A DNA stretch of 42,464 nt from CAYOXX01 sp964408025 (GCA_964408025.1 CAYOXX010000023.1:1-42464); one strand, 5' to 3'. Counted from the stretch's first letter, positions 1-9,312 are shown. The notes: generated by a model not told the origin, from the letters alone. Program-made: numbers and translations.

Positions 1-609
<609 letters not shown>

Positions 610-680
610 GCACCAGCATTCCAGCCAGGGCTCGGCGACGCGCAGCGGCGTGACGCCGGGCCCTCGGCTTCCGGGCAATT

Positions 681-689
681 TGCTATACT
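681..689 (+). promoter_or_regulatory. Extended -10 promoter of hrcA
   Basis: The sequence TGCTATACT is an extended -10 element (TGn followed by TATACT at 684-689). The position 17 bases further upstream has no good -35, as expected for an extended -10 promoter. Transcription should start near 696, one base before the ATG at 697, so an mRNA from this promoter would be leaderless. Read-through from groEL remains possible. No CIRCE repeat is visible between groEL and hrcA. Confidence 0.5.
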
Positions 690-696
690 CAGAGTG

Positions 697-1752
697 ATGG
701 CCGAAGCGAAGCACCGCCAGAGCGGAAGGTTTCTCGGCAGGCGCGAGGAGCGCATCCTGCGCTTCGTCGTCGAGCACGTCGTCACCCACGGTTCCCCCGT
801 CGGCTCGCGCACGGTGTCCAAACTCGAGGGCGAGCACCTCAGCGCCGCCTCGATCCGCAACACGATGGCCGACCTCGAGGAGCTCGGCTACCTGGCCCAG
901 CCGCACGTCAGCGCCGGCCGCATGCCGACCGACAGGGGCTACCGCTATTACGTCGACGCGTTGATGGAAGAGCCCTCGCTGCCGCTGGCCGAGCTGGAGG
1001 AGATCAGGTCGTTCTTCCTCAGCTACCGCGGCATGGTCGGCTCGATACTCGAGCGGACCTCGCACCTGCTCAGCCACTACAGCCACTACATCGGCATCGT
1101 CTCCGCGCCCCAGTTCGAGAGCACTGTCTTCCGCCACGTAGAGTTCATCCGCCAGGGCGAGCGCCGGGTGCTGGTGATCTTCGTCTCCCAGACGGGCCTG
1201 GTGCACAACAAGCTGATCGAGGTCCGTAAAGACTACCCCCAGGAGGAGCTCGACCGCATCAGCCGCTGGGTAGTCGACGAGTTCTCCGGCATGAGCCTGG
1301 CCGAGGTGCGCACCCACGTGCAGGAGCTGATGAGGGAGGAGCGCGCACGCATCGACGACCTCGCAAACAACGCCCTCGAGTTCTCCAGCGCCTCCTTCGA
1401 GGGCGGCTTCGGCGAGGAGGGAGTCTACGTCGAGGGGGCGGCCAACATCGTCGGCGAGCCGGAGTTCTCCGACCCCGAGCAAATACAGTTCCTCATCCAG
1501 GCCGTCGAGGAGAAGGGGCGGATAGTCGAGCTGCTCAACCGCTGCCTGGACGGCGAGGGGGTGCGCATCGTCATCGGCTCCGAAACGGAGCTGAGCGGCA
1601 TCGAGGGCTGCAGCCTGGTCGCCAGCGCCTACAGCTTCCCCGACGGCTCCTGCGGCTCGGTGGCCGTCCTCGGGCCGACGCGGATGCCCTATCCGCGCAC
1701 GGTCTTCCTGGTGGACTACATATCAAAGCAGGTCAGCCGCGCGGGCGGCTGA
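697..1752 (+). CDS. hrcA: Heat-inducible transcription repressor HrcA
   Basis: HrcA represses groE and dnaK operons by binding CIRCE inverted repeats and is itself stabilised by GroEL. The N-terminal winged helix is clear (about residues 15-90): an ILRFVVEHVVTHGSPVGSRTV-like segment, then SAASIRNTMADLEELGYL and the SAGRMPTDRGYRYYVD signature typical of HrcA. A GAF-like central region and a C-terminal part ending in VDYISKQV follow. At 351 residues it has normal length. I chose ATG 697; GTG 694 is directly in front of it and would add one residue. The gene lies between groEL and grpE, with 10 bases to grpE. The promoter at 681-689 implies a leaderless message. Confidence 0.96.
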   Translation: MAEAKHRQSGRFLGRREERILRFVVEHVVTHGSPVGSRTVSKLEGEHLSAASIRNTMADLEELGYLAQPHVSAGRMPTDRGYRYYVDALMEEPSLPLAELEEIRSFFLSYRGMVGSILERTSHLLSHYSHYIGIVSAPQFESTVFRHVEFIRQGERRVLVIFVSQTGLVHNKLIEVRKDYPQEELDRISRWVVDEFSGMSLAEVRTHVQELMREERARIDDLANNALEFSSASFEGGFGEEGVYVEGAANIVGEPEFSDPEQIQFLIQAVEEKGRIVELLNRCLDGEGVRIVIGSETELSGIEGCSLVASAYSFPDGSCGSVAVLGPTRMPYPRTVFLVDYISKQVSRAGG

Positions 1753-1762
1753 GCGGAAGCGG

Positions 1763-2446
1763 ATGACAAAGGACGAGAAAAGGAGCGAGGCGAGCGGGCC
1801 GCCCGCGGATGAGTCCGCAGCGGGCGAGGATCAGTCCCGCCGCGGGGACGGCGCCGCACTCGATGCCTACCAGCGGCAGGCCGACGCCGGCGAGGCCGCC
1901 GAACCCTCCTCGGCCGACCAGGGAACCGGGGAGCCCACCGCCTCCGAGCCCGAAAAGCAGATCGCCGAGCTCGAGGACCTGCTGCTGCGCAAGGCGGCCG
2001 AGTTCGACAACTACCGCAAACGGGCTCGGCGAGAGAGGGAGGAGTTCGCCCGCTTCGCCAACTCCTCGCTCATCGAGGAGCTGCTGCCGGTGCTAGACAG
2101 CCTCGAGCTGGCTCTGGGCGCGGCGGACGGCGAGGACCGCGACTCACATCGCCGCGGGGTCGAGCTGACACTCAAGCAGTTCCTCGAGGTGCTCGGGCGC
2201 AGCGGCCTCAGCCCAATACCGGCAGTCGGCGAGCAGTTCGATCCCAGCGTGCACGAAGCCGTGATTCGCCAGCCGACAAGCGAGCACCCGGAGGGCGTGG
2301 TCATCGAGGAGCTGCAGCGCGGCTACAGGCTGAACGACCGCGTGCTGCGGCCAAGCCGCGTCAAGGTAGCCGCAGCGCCCGAGGATTCCGAGGGCGAGGA
2401 GGGCGATGCGGAAGGCGACGGCCCTGTGACGATACCGATTCAGTGA
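1763..2446 (+). CDS. grpE: Nucleotide exchange factor GrpE
   Basis: GrpE is the cytoplasmic nucleotide-exchange factor of DnaK. The first 70 or so residues are acidic, low-complexity and probably disordered. A long coiled coil follows (ELEDLLLRKAAEFDNYRKRAR and onward), then the C-terminal beta domain with the family signature FDPSVHEAVIRQP, HPEGVVIEELQRGY and RLNDRVLRPSRVKVA. The tail is acidic again. The length of 227 residues is slightly above usual because of the N-terminal extension. The start ATG lies 10 bases after hrcA with a GGAAGCGG-like ribosome site. dnaJ starts 23 bases downstream. dnaK, which often lies between grpE and dnaJ, is absent here. Confidence 0.95.
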   Translation: MTKDEKRSEASGPPADESAAGEDQSRRGDGAALDAYQRQADAGEAAEPSSADQGTGEPTASEPEKQIAELEDLLLRKAAEFDNYRKRARREREEFARFANSSLIEELLPVLDSLELALGAADGEDRDSHRRGVELTLKQFLEVLGRSGLSPIPAVGEQFDPSVHEAVIRQPTSEHPEGVVIEELQRGYRLNDRVLRPSRVKVAAAPEDSEGEEGDAEGDGPVTIPIQ

Positions 2447-2469
2447 GATGATGCCGCGGCGCTAGAGCA

Positions 2470-3603
2470 ATGGACAAGCGAGACTATTACGAGGTCCTCG
2501 GCGTGGGGCGCAACGCCGGCCCTGACGAGATAAAGAGGGCCTACCGCAAGCTGGCGCTGCGCTACCATCCCGACCGCAACAAGGAAGACCCCGACGCCGA
2601 GAGCAAGTTCAAAGAGGCTGCCGAGGCCTACGCCGTCCTGGCCGACCCCCAGAAGCGTGCCCAGTACGACCGCTATGGCCACGCCGCTCCCGTTTCGCCT
2701 TTCGGCGGCGGCTTCGACTTCAGCTCCGACATCTTCCGCGACTTCGAAGACATCATCGGTGACTTCTTCGGCTTCGGCGATGTGTTCGGTCGCGGCCGCA
2801 GCCGCAGGCGCCCGCGCACCCGCGCCATGGCCGGCAACGACCTCCGCTACACGCTCGAGATCTCGCTCGAGGATGCCTACGTCGGCGTCAAGCGCACAAT
2901 CAAGCTCAGCCGCCGCGAAACCTGCGCCGGCTGCGGCGGCACCGGCGCCGAACCCGATTCCGGCATCGAATCCTGCCGCACCTGCGGCGGGCGCGGCGAG
3001 GTTATATACAACCGGGGCTTCCTCCACGTCCGCCAGCCCTGTCCGGCTTGCGGCGGCGTCGGCGAGACCATCAAAGAAAAATGCCGGACCTGCGGCGGGG
3101 TCGGACTCGTCGGCGCCGAGCGCGAGATCACCATAAATGTCCCCGCCGGCGTCGAGAGCGGCCAGCGCCTGCGCATCGCCGGCGAGGGCGAGGGCGGATT
3201 GCGCGGCGGCCCGCCCGGAAACCTCTACATCGACATCGGCGTCGCCAAGCACGAGCTCTTCCAGCGCGACGGCGCCCATCTCGTCCTGCAGGTGCCGATA
3301 TCCTTCAGCGCCGCTGCGGTCGGCGCCGAAATAAAGATCCCCACTCTCGACGGCGAAGCGAAGCTCAAGGTCCCGGCAGGCACCCAGAGCGGCGACCACT
3401 TCCGCCTCAAAGGCAAGGGCATGCCGGTCGTCAACGGCGGCCGCACCGGCGACCTCTTCGTCATCGTCAACGTCAAAACCCCCACGAAACTCAGCAAGGA
3501 GCAGAAAAAACTCTTCCGCCAGCTCGAGCTCCTCGACGACGAAGACTACTCTCCCGGCTCCGACAAAAGCCTCCTCGACAGACTGAAAGAGTTGTTTGGC
3601 TAG
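2470..3603 (+). CDS. dnaJ: Chaperone protein DnaJ
   Basis: This is a type I Hsp40 co-chaperone that stimulates DnaK ATPase and delivers unfolded clients. The J domain occupies about residues 4-70 with the essential HPD at 33-35. A Gly/Phe-rich linker (about 76-108) follows, then the zinc-finger domain with all four CxxCxGxG motifs (Cys pairs at 152/155, 169/172, 191/194 and 205/208). The substrate-binding C-terminal domains with the VPAGVESGQRLRI-type motif come last. At 377 residues it has full length. It is the last gene of the groEL-hrcA-grpE-dnaJ run. Confidence 0.97.
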   Translation: MDKRDYYEVLGVGRNAGPDEIKRAYRKLALRYHPDRNKEDPDAESKFKEAAEAYAVLADPQKRAQYDRYGHAAPVSPFGGGFDFSSDIFRDFEDIIGDFFGFGDVFGRGRSRRRPRTRAMAGNDLRYTLEISLEDAYVGVKRTIKLSRRETCAGCGGTGAEPDSGIESCRTCGGRGEVIYNRGFLHVRQPCPACGGVGETIKEKCRTCGGVGLVGAEREITINVPAGVESGQRLRIAGEGEGGLRGGPPGNLYIDIGVAKHELFQRDGAHLVLQVPISFSAAAVGAEIKIPTLDGEAKLKVPAGTQSGDHFRLKGKGMPVVNGGRTGDLFVIVNVKTPTKLSKEQKKLFRQLELLDDEDYSPGSDKSLLDRLKELFG

Positions 3604-3665
3604 TATATTCAGGCCGGGTAGGAAGGACGATCAAGGAGTTCTTTCCAGCTCGGGATGAAATCTAA

Positions 3666-3785
3666 TTTGCCCGGCTTAAGCGAGCGTACCTGGAGCTCTT
3701 TAATCACCCCGACAGCCTCATGTTCCTGAGCTTCACCCAGAAAGAGTTCGAAGAGGGGACAGTGGCCACTTGGCTGCGGGGATAA
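3666..3785 (+). pseudogene. Possible coding remnant downstream of dnaJ
   Basis: Between dnaJ and the convergent VOC gene, a 39-codon stretch runs from just after a TAA (3663-3665) to a TAA at 3783-3785. It reads like the end of a protein, with LKRAYLELFNHPDSLMFL and then EFEEGTVATWLRG. It has no convincing start codon or ribosome site and I do not recognise a family. It may be the tail of a deleted gene or chance. The rest of 3604-3868 holds nothing else I can support. Confidence 0.2.
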
Positions 3786-3868
3786 AAGTATCAGGGTGGA
3801 AGATTTTTCGCTTAAGTGAACGGTGAGGATCGGATCAGCCCGGCGATCGCCTTTTTGCTAATGCTTAT

Positions 3869-4243
3869 TCAGTGTTGCTGCTTTTTAGCCGGCTGCCAGA
3901 GGGCGAAGGCGGCGCCGGTCGGGTCCTGGACGACGGCGATGAATCCCACGTTGGCCACCGGCGTCTTGCCACGCAGCGCCTCGCCGCCCAGCTCCACAGC
4001 CTTGGCTATGGACTTTTCGACGTCTTCCACCTGTATGTAGACCATCCAGTGCGATGGCAGGCCCTCCACCGGCTGGCGCATGATGCCGCCCAGTGGGCCT
4101 TCCCCCGGCTTGATCAAGGTGTATTCCACGCCGCCGGGCATGTCCATCTTCTCCAGCTCCCAGGAGAACAACTCCCCGTAGAACTTCTTCGCCGCCTCGG
4201 GATCGGTGGTTTGCAAGTCCATGTGACAGAAATCGTTGGCCAT
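3869..4243 (-). CDS. VOC (glyoxalase/bleomycin resistance fold) family protein
   Basis: This is a 124-residue single-domain vicinal-oxygen-chelate protein. The N-terminal part (HMDLQTTDPEAAKKFYGELFSWE) is the usual first beta-alpha-beta unit with a possible metal-binding His near residue 7. A second half-motif begins at HWMVYIQVEDVEKSIAKAVELGG and the end DPTGAAFALWQP is the common VOC C-terminus. Family members bind a divalent metal and act on diverse small molecules, so the substrate cannot be predicted. The start is supported by AGGAGG six bases upstream. It is a single gene convergent with dnaJ. Confidence 0.85.
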   Translation of the reverse strand: MANDFCHMDLQTTDPEAAKKFYGELFSWELEKMDMPGGVEYTLIKPGEGPLGGIMRQPVEGLPSHWMVYIQVEDVEKSIAKAVELGGEALRGKTPVANVGFIAVVQDPTGAAFALWQPAKKQQH

Positions 4244-4306
4244 GCTTGCCTCCTGTTACCGCTGAGCTTCTTTTACACAAGAGATCAGTTCCAGGGATCT
4301 TATCGC

Positions 4307-6343
4307 TCAGAAGACCCACGAGAACTTGGTGAACAGCGTGTGGCCTTGGTCGGAGCGTGTTCCGAAGCGCGAGGTGCCGCGCTGGTAGGCCACCTGCAGT
4401 GCGCCGAAGGGTGGGAGGAAGCGCCAGACCAGGACTGCCTGCACGTTGCGCTTGTCGATCGACGTGTTGGTCTGGAAGAAGAGCTTGAAGAAGAGGTTGG
4501 GATTGAGGTAGTAGCTGCTGCGCAGCACGTGAATAAAGGTGCTCTCGCCCTCGGGATCGGGATCCAGCAGGAGCCGGGTGAGGCCGTAGCTGACGTTCCA
4601 GGCTCCGGAGATGTTGAGCTCGGCGTCGACGCCGTACATGCGGACGTCGCTGTCGAAGTTGCGCCCGAAGATATAGTAGACCTGGGCGCTGCTGCCGGTG
4701 CGGGTGTCGTACTCGAGGTAGAACTCTGTGAGGCGGTTGCGGAATCCCTTCTCGTAGAGCTTGAACTCGTCGTTGTGGTAGAGGGAGAGCACCCACTTGC
4801 TGGTCAGCGTCACGTCTACGTCGGCGTCCAGGACCCAACTGCGCAGGACTCCGGCCTGGCTCCAGTAGCGGTTGTAGTTGACCCTGGCATCGATCACCTC
4901 GATACCGGCCCTGTTGAGCCAGAACTGGTGCGACAGGTTGGTGTCGAACTCCCTGCGGTCGTCGTCGCGGATGAAGCCGACGGCGTTCATGTTTTCCATC
5001 AGCCCCTCGCCCCAGTGGGAGTAGCGAACGTGGAAGTGGGTGTTGGCGCTGTCGTAGGCGGGGCGAACGAACCAGGCCGTGGCGCCGTCGTTGCTGGGGC
5101 CGTGGGCGCGGATGAACTGGGCGGTCATGCCGAGCGTGTCGGTGAAGAAGAGCGTCGCGTCGACGCCGACAGAGCCCTGGTCGGCCCCCAGCCAGCGGCG
5201 GTTTGCCGCCAGAAATCCTATGTTGGAGCCGCCGAAGAGACTCCGCTTGGCGCGCAGCACGGTGTAGGTGGCGTCGGGACCGTCGCCGCCGTCTATCGGC
5301 TCCGACTGGGCGCCGATGGCCGCCAGGTCCCAGCCGCCGATCCTGCCGGTTAGCTTCGCGCCCCAGGGGATGTCGCCGACCCGGCGCGAGTAGAACTGTT
5401 GCACACGCTGGCTGAACATCTCAGCCCCCTCGAGGAAGAAGGGCCGCTTTTCGGGGATCGACATCTCGAAGCGGGTCAGGTTTACCTCCTCGACGTCGGC
5501 CTCGACGGTGGCGAAGTCGGGATTCAGCGTCATCTCGGCACCGAGGGTGCTGCTCAGGCGGTAGCGCAGGTCGAGGCCGGCCTCCCACTCCGCCGACTCG
5601 CCCTGTTGGAGTTGGGTGAGCGCGTAGGGGATGATCTCGAACCGCCTGACGTGCGCCCGCAGGTCGAGGCCGGTCAGCTCGCCGAACTGGGATACCCGGA
5701 CTTCATCGTCCAGCGGCCCGACCCAGTAGCTCTTCTCCAGTCGCCTCGGGTAGGTTCGACCCAGGTTTAGCCCCCAGGTCCTGTCTGCGCCGCCCCGGAA
5801 CTTCAGGATGCGGAAGGGGATAGCGAACTCGGCCGTCCAGCCCTCGTCGAAGCGCGCGGCGGCGCAGCTCCAGGCAGCGTCCCAGGTGGAGTCGCCGGTG
5901 CGGCCATTGTCGGCGAGGCGGAGGTCCCACTGCGTGCCGAGCAGATTGGTGACGAAGCCGGTGCAGGAGCTGTCGTCGTTGAAGGTGTCAAGAAAGACGA
6001 CGACGGCGTCGTCATCCCGCAGGTCGCTGTCGCGCTGCGTTAGGGCAGCGGCGATACCGTCGGGCTCGGGATCGTAGCAGGTGAAGGCGACGTAGAGGGC
6101 GTCGTCGTCGAAGCCGATGCGCACCACTGTGCGCAACGGCGAGGGCTCGCCGTGACGCGGTTTGAATTGGATAAAGTCCTCGATCGGCTCGGCCAGCCCC
6201 CAGGCTTCCTCGTCGGGACGGCCGTCTATGGCGGGCGGCCGGGGGAACCTGACGGCGCGGACCGACCGCTCCTCCTGCGCTACCGACTGGACCTGGGCGA
6301 AGAGCATAAAAAGGAGCGAGAGAGCAGCAACAATGCGCGTCAT
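4307..6343 (-). CDS. DUF5916 protein: CBM9-like domain plus outer-membrane barrel
   Basis: This 678-residue exported protein has a signal peptide (about residues 1-22, ending near VQSVAQ). Residues of about 28-200 form a carbohydrate-binding family 9-like domain (AIDGRPDEEAWGLAE, then ALYVAFTCYDPEP and DTFNDDSSCTGFVTN). The rest is rich in alternating aromatic beta strands and ends in FTKFSWVF, a terminal Phe as in outer-membrane barrels. This is the architecture of the DUF5916 family, whose substrate is unknown. It is the last gene of a minus-strand run with the DUF6599 gene (68 bases upstream) and the DUF362 gene. Binding of a glycan or another envelope ligand is inference only. Confidence 0.85.
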   Translation of the reverse strand: MTRIVAALSLLFMLFAQVQSVAQEERSVRAVRFPRPPAIDGRPDEEAWGLAEPIEDFIQFKPRHGEPSPLRTVVRIGFDDDALYVAFTCYDPEPDGIAAALTQRDSDLRDDDAVVVFLDTFNDDSSCTGFVTNLLGTQWDLRLADNGRTGDSTWDAAWSCAAARFDEGWTAEFAIPFRILKFRGGADRTWGLNLGRTYPRRLEKSYWVGPLDDEVRVSQFGELTGLDLRAHVRRFEIIPYALTQLQQGESAEWEAGLDLRYRLSSTLGAEMTLNPDFATVEADVEEVNLTRFEMSIPEKRPFFLEGAEMFSQRVQQFYSRRVGDIPWGAKLTGRIGGWDLAAIGAQSEPIDGGDGPDATYTVLRAKRSLFGGSNIGFLAANRRWLGADQGSVGVDATLFFTDTLGMTAQFIRAHGPSNDGATAWFVRPAYDSANTHFHVRYSHWGEGLMENMNAVGFIRDDDRREFDTNLSHQFWLNRAGIEVIDARVNYNRYWSQAGVLRSWVLDADVDVTLTSKWVLSLYHNDEFKLYEKGFRNRLTEFYLEYDTRTGSSAQVYYIFGRNFDSDVRMYGVDAELNISGAWNVSYGLTRLLLDPDPEGESTFIHVLRSSYYLNPNLFFKLFFQTNTSIDKRNVQAVLVWRFLPPFGALQVAYQRGTSRFGTRSDQGHTLFTKFSWVF

Positions 6344-6411
6344 TTCCTACCCTTCCGTACTAATCCGGGTGCAGGTGCCACCCAGGCTTCAGAGCGGGGC
6401 GCTGTCCACGG

Positions 6412-6894
6412 CTAAGCACCTTCCCTCAAAATCAGATCGTCGATATGCATCGCCATGCAGGCCATCGCCTGCTGCGTCTCGTCGCTGATCTCGTAGCAGG
6501 TTATGGTGACGTAGTGGCGGCCGCGGTAGAAGATAACCTGCAGCTCGTCGGTGGAGCAGCCATCACCGAAGTTACCTTCGGTGGTCGCGCCGTAACTGTT
6601 CTCGTCGAAGACGGCGGACGCGCCCGCGGCGCTCCCCATGTCGTAGATCTCGATCCTGATCTCGAGGTCGTCCTTGCGATAGTCCTGCACCGCCAGGCGC
6701 TCGAAGCCATTCTCCAGGAAGAGCTCGGCGCCGCCGTCGATGTGCGTGTAAAGCGCTTCGCCCTCGAGCAGCCGTGGCCGCCCCTCACCGGCCCAGCCGG
6801 TGGGAACGCCGTCGGGTGGAAGCAGGTCGGTCGGGTCGTCGACACCTAGGGCGGGCAGCAAGGCGAGCATCACGGCCAGGATTGAGCTGAGCAT
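6412..6894 (-). CDS. DUF6599-like secreted protein
   Basis: This 160-residue protein has an N-terminal hydrophobic signal sequence (about residues 1-19). The core shows the DUF6599 pattern: LLEGEALYTHIDGGAELFLENGFE, then VQDYRKDDLEIRIEIYDMGSA and a FYRGRHYVTITCYE strand. The function is unknown. It starts 17 bases after the stop of the DUF362 gene upstream and is followed by the DUF5916 gene, so the three are probably one operon of envelope proteins. DUF6599 is my family call from pattern memory; a profile search would settle it. Confidence 0.7.
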   Translation of the reverse strand: MLSSILAVMLALLPALGVDDPTDLLPPDGVPTGWAGEGRPRLLEGEALYTHIDGGAELFLENGFERLAVQDYRKDDLEIRIEIYDMGSAAGASAVFDENSYGATTEGNFGDGCSTDELQVIFYRGRHYVTITCYEISDETQQAMACMAMHIDDLILREGA

Positions 6895-6911
6895 ATTCGT
6901 CCCCCCGACGC

Positions 6912-8123
6912 CTATCCGAGGAGGACGCGGCGGTGGCTGATCCGTTCGCGGTCGCAGACGCCGAGGCCGAGTTTCGCGGCGCGCGCCAGCTTATCGTAGC
7001 GCCGCTGCGTCGGCTCCAGATCCTCTTCTTGCGCGATACCCTCGGCGACGCGCTTGGCGAATATCAAGTCCCAACCCACCAGATCGGCCGCGACCGGATC
7101 GGTGGCGACCCAGAGGGTCTTGGCGTTCCAGATGTAGCGAGCCGTCGCGCCCGGGCCGCCCTCGAAGCAGCCGCGCAGGCCATCGACTATGTTCAGGACC
7201 GTCTTGTCCCTGATCGGCGGAAAGGCGCAGACCTCGGCATTGTATCGGTTCCACATCGGGCCGTGGGCGCGGGCGGTGTTGCTGGTGGAGCCGAAGGCGA
7301 GGTTCTTGAAGCATAGTGTTACAGCAGGGCCGGCGTTCTTGAGGATCGGAACGTTGATGATCTTGTCGACAATGCTGGTGACGATGGTGCTGAAGTAGCT
7401 CCTGGTGCCGCCGTTGATCATGTAGGGCATCATCTCGTCGCTGTACTCGCCCGCGATCTCGAACTCGTAGTAGACGTCCTCGGCGATCCGGTCTCGGCCG
7501 CGCCAGATCTCAAGCTCGCCCTCCATCACCTTGTACTCGGTGCCGATGATCTCGATGCCGGGGTAGCGCTCGGCGACGTAGCCGGCCTCGTGCATCTGGT
7601 ACTCACGACGGTCCCAGATCACCAGGTTGGCGCGCGGGACGCCGATCTCCTCCAGGGCTGCTACGGTTGCGTCGACTACCTCGAACGCCGTGGTCAGCAG
7701 GCGGCCGCCGATTGGATTGATCTTGATGCCTATGCGGTCGCCGGGCGAGAAGAACGAGGCCCAGGCGTCGCGCGGATCGGAGGCGCCTGTCAGCGTCTTC
7801 ATCCCCTCGGCCAGCATCACCGCCGCGACCGCCGCGTTGGGCTGCATTCCCTCGACCGAACCCTCGTGGTGGATCTCGGCCACGACGCCGGGGTAGGGAC
7901 CCGGCAGCGCGTGCGGCCCGCGGGGCACGGCCATCGCGTCGGCGAGGTTGGAGCCGATCGAGTCGGGGTCGACCTGATCCTGTCGACCCCTCGGCGCCGG
8001 GAGCTCGCCGGCTTCGGCGCGCGGTAAGCCGATGGCGGCGGCACCTGCAAGGGCGGCAGTTTGCAGGAAGCCGCGGCGGCTGAGCGGGCGGCGGGCCCTC
8101 TTCCGTCCCTTGTCGGATTTCAT
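6912..8123 (-). CDS. Tat-exported DUF362 family protein
   Basis: This 403-residue protein has a clear twin-arginine signal (SRRGFLQTAALAGAAA, about residues 18-35), so it is exported folded, probably with a cofactor. The body matches the DUF362 family (IGIKINPIGGRLLTTAFEV, VIWDRREYQM, INVPILKNAG, VTLCFKNLAFGS, and NIVDGLRGCFEGGPG). Many DUF362 proteins carry ferredoxin-type CxxC clusters, but I see no such cluster here. The reaction is unknown. It is the first gene of the minus-strand run with DUF6599 and DUF5916 genes and diverges from the VWFA-like gene. GGGAGGGAGA lies close before the start. Confidence 0.85.
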   Translation of the reverse strand: MKSDKGRKRARRPLSRRGFLQTAALAGAAAIGLPRAEAGELPAPRGRQDQVDPDSIGSNLADAMAVPRGPHALPGPYPGVVAEIHHEGSVEGMQPNAAVAAVMLAEGMKTLTGASDPRDAWASFFSPGDRIGIKINPIGGRLLTTAFEVVDATVAALEEIGVPRANLVIWDRREYQMHEAGYVAERYPGIEIIGTEYKVMEGELEIWRGRDRIAEDVYYEFEIAGEYSDEMMPYMINGGTRSYFSTIVTSIVDKIINVPILKNAGPAVTLCFKNLAFGSTSNTARAHGPMWNRYNAEVCAFPPIRDKTVLNIVDGLRGCFEGGPGATARYIWNAKTLWVATDPVAADLVGWDLIFAKRVAEGIAQEEDLEPTQRRYDKLARAAKLGLGVCDRERISHRRVLLG

Positions 8124-8152
8124 TCGTCTCCCTCCCGGTTACTGTGGCGTCT

Positions 8153-8182
8153 GTTATATTTTCCCCGACCGGCGTCGGCTAA
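8153..8182 (-). promoter_or_regulatory. Candidate promoter of the DUF362-DUF6599-DUF5916 operon
   Basis: On the minus strand TTAGCC (8182-8177) is separated by 18 bases from TATAAC (8158-8153). The predicted start near 8146 gives a leader of about 23 bases that contains the GGGAGGGAGA ribosome site. The divergent VWFA-like gene begins at 8220, so this short region must also serve that gene. I see no equally good promoter in that direction. Confidence 0.4.
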
Positions 8183-8219
8183 GATCGATCGGCCGAATAA
8201 GCGAAGTCGGGTGCGACCT

Positions 8220-9284
8220 ATGTTCGAGCGCAGCGCACTTGCGGTCATTGTATCACTGTTGTCGCTTTGCTGCTCCCTGTCGGCGCAGGATAGGCAGGAG
8301 GTGCCGCAGTTCCGGGCGCGGGTGCGCCTGGCGGAGGTTACCTTGCAGGCCAAGGGAGCCGACGGCCGGCACATCACCGACCTGGAAGCCGGTGAGCTGA
8401 CACTGAGGGCCGACGGCCGCGAGCGCGAGATCCGTTTCTTCCGGCCGGTGCGTGTCGGCCTCGAGCGTTTCGGCGAGCTGAGGCCGGTCGGCGTCGAGTA
8501 CCGCCAGGCGTTGGCACAGTCTTCCTACCCGCCCCGCTATTATCTGTTGCTATTCCACCAGATGCAGTTCCGCTTCGGAGCCTTCCAGCGGGCCAGGGCG
8601 GCGGCCATCGAGTTCGTGCGCAGCCGCATGCTGCCCAACGACCACGTCGCCGTGGTCGCCTTCGACAAGCGCCTCGACTTCGAGCTCGACTTCACAAGCG
8701 ACCGCGGGCTGGTGCTCGAGGCGCTGGAGGGGATGTACCTGCGGCACCGCAACATCCAGTGGTACGACCACTTCTACGCCTACCTGCAGGAGCTTGCGGC
8801 GCGGCTGGCGCGCATGGAGCACAAGGTTACCATCATCCTGATTGCCGACGGCATGCTGGGGATCGGCGGTCCGGCGGCCTTCCGGGTATACGACAACACG
8901 ATACAGTCGCTGCAGGCGGCCGACGTGCGCATCTACGGCGTCGACGCCGGCGGACTCAACCTGCGCGATCCGGGGGCCAGGGTGGCGCGCTTCTCCCCGC
9001 AGGTGGCCGCCCTCATACGGCAGAGCTTCAACCTGGGTCTCTACACGCAGCCGACCGGCGGCCGCCTCTACCGCTACCACAACGACCTGCTCGCGCTGCT
9101 CGAGCAGGTGGACTACGAGATGAGCGCCTACTACGTGCTCGGCTTCTACCTCGACGAAGACGAGGAGCTGGACGGACCGATCTCGATCTCCATAAGATGC
9201 TCCCGCCCCGGAGTTGAGCTGCGCTACAAGGAGCGCCTACGCTACCGGATGGAGGCGGAAGAGATGTTAGTTCTCGAACAGTGA
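8220..9284 (+). CDS. VWFA-related (Acidobacterial-type) secreted protein
   Basis: This 354-residue protein starts with a signal peptide (about 1-22, ending CCSLSAQ). A short beta domain (about 33-75, VRLAEVTLQAKGADGRHI and LTLRADGREREIRFF) is followed by a von Willebrand A-like fold from about 105 (RYYLLLFHQMQFRFGAFQRA, then NDHVAVVAFDKRLDF and KVTIILIADG). This order is that of the VWFA-related family first described in Acidobacteria. The usual MIDAS Asp-x-Ser-x-Ser strand end reads H-Q-M-Q-F (about 113-117), so classic metal binding looks lost. I chose ATG 8220 because it begins the signal peptide; upstream in-frame starts only add unrelated sequence. Its role is unknown, probably protein-protein contact in the periplasm or outside. 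Confidence 0.8.
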   Translation: MFERSALAVIVSLLSLCCSLSAQDRQEVPQFRARVRLAEVTLQAKGADGRHITDLEAGELTLRADGREREIRFFRPVRVGLERFGELRPVGVEYRQALAQSSYPPRYYLLLFHQMQFRFGAFQRARAAAIEFVRSRMLPNDHVAVVAFDKRLDFELDFTSDRGLVLEALEGMYLRHRNIQWYDHFYAYLQELAARLARMEHKVTIILIADGMLGIGGPAAFRVYDNTIQSLQAADVRIYGVDAGGLNLRDPGARVARFSPQVAALIRQSFNLGLYTQPTGGRLYRYHNDLLALLEQVDYEMSAYYVLGFYLDEDEELDGPISISIRCSRPGVELRYKERLRYRMEAEEMLVLEQ

Positions 9285-9312
9285 GGGAAACGGGCGGTCG
9301 GATTAGCCCGTA

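Noticed and set aside
3872..5353. Plus-strand frame of 493 codons opposite the VOC and DUF5916 genes
   Set aside because: It crosses two genes and a gap and has low-complexity composition typical of an antisense frame.
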